Below are positions 6,588 to 7,862 of a DNA stretch of 7,862 nucleotides, one piece after another. A model generated the notes under the pieces. The model was not told the DNA's origin. It worked only from the letters and a program-made list of their open reading frames with translations, and did not search any database. The stretch is from Sphingomonadales bacterium (lineage in GTDB: Bacteria > Pseudomonadota > Alphaproteobacteria > Sphingomonadales > Sphingomonadaceae). Position 1 is the stretch's first letter; the number at the start of each line of letters is the position of its first letter. The position numbers and the translations under genes are program-made. Location of the stretch: assembly GCA_017302775.1 (NCBI GenBank), contig JAFLDC010000110.1:1-7862 (forward strand), written 5' to 3'.

Positions 6588-6607
6588 AATCCCCGGTGTG
6601 TTACGCT
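6580..6607 (+). promoter_or_regulatory. Likely sigma-70-type promoter of the WS/DGAT gene
   Basis: TTGACG (6580-6585, 5/6 to consensus) and TACGCT (6602-6607, 3/6) are 16 bases apart. Initiation near 6614 gives a leader of about 40 bases with the ribosome binding site at 6642-6647. It lies in the gap between the divergent uvrC and WS/DGAT genes. Confidence 0.5.
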
Positions 6608-6641
6608 GATGGCAGTCAAGACCCGGCAAGCGGGCGCAGCG

Positions 6642-6647
6642 GGAGAG
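6642..6647 (+). promoter_or_regulatory. Ribosome binding site that fixes the TTG start of WS/DGAT
   Basis: GGAGAG at 6642-6647 sits six bases before the TTG at 6654-6656, an ideal distance. The next in-frame ATG (6672) is too far from it and would remove the conserved KQLQG segment at the N-terminus. Confidence 0.7.
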
Positions 6648-6653
6648 CAATTC

Positions 6654-7862
6654 TTGAAGCAACTTCAGGGGATGGATGCATCGTTCGTGGCGCTGGAAAC
6701 GCGCACATCGCCCATGCACATCGGATCGTTGCTAATCTACAACCCGGCCACCGCGCCCGGCGGGTTCGTACGATACAAGGATATCCTGCGGTTCTTCGAA
6801 AGCCGGATGCAATTGTCCAAGACCATGCGGCAGCGGCTGGTACGGGTGCCGTTCGATCTCGACTATCCCTATTGGGTTGAGGACAAGGATTTCGACCTGG
6901 AATACCACGTCCGCCACGTGGCCCTGCCCAAACCCGGCGACTGGCGGCAATTGTGCATCCAGGCGGCTCGGATCTTTGCCCGTCCGCTTGATCTGACTCG
7001 CCCGCCATGGGAATTCACCATTGTCGAAGGGATCGACAACGTCCCCGGCGTGGTGCCCGGTTCCTATGCCATGGTCACCAAGGTCCACCATGCAGCGATC
7101 GACGGGATGAGCGGGATCGACCTGATGGAGGCGCTCCACACGCTTGATCCCAATACGCCCCCACCCAACGAGCCGGATACCTGGAAGGGTGAAGACGTTC
7201 CCAATTTTGCCGAATTGCTGGCGAAAAGCTGGTTCAACAACGTGGCCAACCCGCTGCGTCAGCTGGATGTCGCGGCCAAGGCCATGCCGGGCGTGGCCAA
7301 GGCGATCAAGGGGCTGGTCGCCAAGGACTTCAAGCTGCACGGCGAGATGATCGCCCCGCGCACGCGGTTCAATGCGGTCATTTCCGCCAATCGCGTGGTC
7401 GAAGGGCGCTCGATCCCGCTGGCGGACATCAAGGCGATCCGCGAAGCCGCGCCGGGGGCCAAGGTCAACGACGTGTTCCTGACGATCATCGGCGGGGCAA
7501 TGCGCAAGTACCTGTCCGCACATGGCGACCTGCCGGACAAGACCCTTACCGCGATGGCGCCGATCTCGGTCCGCGGCAAGGACGAGAAAGGCGACATGGG
7601 CAACCAGGTGGCGGCCATGATCGCTCCGCTGGGGACGCAGATCGCCGATCCGCTCGAGCGGCTGGCCTATGTCCATTCGCAAACCGTCAATTCCAAGGCG
7701 ATGACCGACGCGATTGGCGCGCGCAACATGACCGAGATGAGCAAGGTCAGCCCGGCCCTGTTCATGGCGCTGGGCGCGCAGCTTTACACCCGGCTGGGCC
7801 TTGCCAACCGGGTCGCCCCGCCGTTCACTACGGTGGTGACCAATGTGCCCGGCCCGCCGGTG
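6654..7862 (+). CDS. Wax ester synthase / diacylglycerol acyltransferase (WS/DGAT), C-terminus cut by window edge
   Basis: The family transfers acyl groups from acyl-CoA to fatty alcohols or diacylglycerol, making wax esters or triacylglycerol at the inner face of the cytoplasmic membrane. The frame is open to the right edge: 403 residues are visible of a family usually around 450-500. The N-terminus KQLQGMDASF (2-11) and PMHIGSL (20-26) is typical. The catalytic motif HHxxxDG is intact as H145-H-A-A-I-D-G151. Further landmarks are PLDLTRPPWEF (111-121, where many members have PLW), the N272-D273 pair, GNQVAAM (316-322) and NVPGP (397-401). The start is TTG, chosen for the GGAGAG ribosome binding site and the conserved N-terminus. 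It is divergent from uvrC and has its own likely promoter at 6580-6607. Wax ester versus triacylglycerol preference cannot be told from sequence. Confidence 0.93.
   Translation, partial: MKQLQGMDASFVALETRTSPMHIGSLLIYNPATAPGGFVRYKDILRFFESRMQLSKTMRQRLVRVPFDLDYPYWVEDKDFDLEYHVRHVALPKPGDWRQLCIQAARIFARPLDLTRPPWEFTIVEGIDNVPGVVPGSYAMVTKVHHAAIDGMSGIDLMEALHTLDPNTPPPNEPDTWKGEDVPNFAELLAKSWFNNVANPLRQLDVAAKAMPGVAKAIKGLVAKDFKLHGEMIAPRTRFNAVISANRVVEGRSIPLADIKAIREAAPGAKVNDVFLTIIGGAMRKYLSAHGDLPDKTLTAMAPISVRGKDEKGDMGNQVAAMIAPLGTQIADPLERLAYVHSQTVNSKAMTDAIGARNMTEMSKVSPALFMALGAQLYTRLGLANRVAPPFTTVVTNVPGPPV

Noticed and set aside
6564..6719. N-terminal extension of uvrC by 52 codons to an ATG at 6719
   Set aside because: It would overlap the first 66 bases of the divergent WS/DGAT gene and its promoter, and adds residues unlike UvrC N-termini.
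6732..7682. Open frame of about 316 codons on the minus strand opposite WS/DGAT
   Set aside because: The plus strand encodes an intact WS/DGAT with its HHxxxDG motif; the antisense frame shows no family features.

Overview
The window looks like chromosomal DNA from a GC-rich alphaproteobacterium, most probably a sphingomonad (the Novosphingobium / Erythrobacter / Sphingomonas group). The basis is strong G/C preference at third codon positions, GTG and TTG start codons, the overall look of UvrC, and a short helix-turn-helix protein of a type I associate with sphingomonads. The order-level placement is an inference; no rRNA or other decisive marker is present. I see no tRNA, rRNA, CRISPR array, insertion sequence or recognisable phage module.

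Layout, left to right. (1) 1-435 (+): the C-terminal half of an acyl-CoA thioesterase II (TesB), cut by the left edge. (2) 445-1299 (-): an exported protein of unknown function with four cysteines in its mature part, convergent with tesB. (3) 1385-2560 (+) and 2565-3110 (+): a serine hydrolase of the class C beta-lactamase fold, followed 4 bases later by a small multi-pass membrane protein with a GTG start; the two look translationally coupled and are divergent from gene 2. (4) 3113-3940 (-): a TIGR00266/AIM24-family protein, convergent with the membrane protein with only two bases between the stop codons. (5) 3990-4068: a long inverted repeat with perfect 20-base arms, placed over the likely promoter of the AIM24-family gene. 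(6) 4044-4475 (-): a short helix-turn-helix protein whose stop codon lies inside the right arm of that repeat. (7) 4602-6563 (-): UvrC, complete with all expected catalytic and metal-ligand residues. (8) 6654-7862 (+): most of a wax ester synthase/diacylglycerol acyltransferase (WS/DGAT), starting at TTG and running off the right edge.

Functionally this is mostly a mix of housekeeping and lipid-related genes, not one pathway. TesB (acyl-CoA hydrolysis) and WS/DGAT (acyl-CoA-dependent storage-lipid synthesis) both use acyl-CoA but lie at opposite ends and are not co-transcribed. No gap between genes exceeds about 130 bases.

I do not see a clear new multi-gene system. The most unusual element is the inverted repeat at 3990-4068 with its flanking helix-turn-helix gene. 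Its arms carry GGTGACC palindromes about five helical turns apart, with half-sites repeated at 10-base spacing, and one arm covers a plausible -35 box. That resembles a regulatory site, or a dispersed repeat, more than an ordinary terminator.
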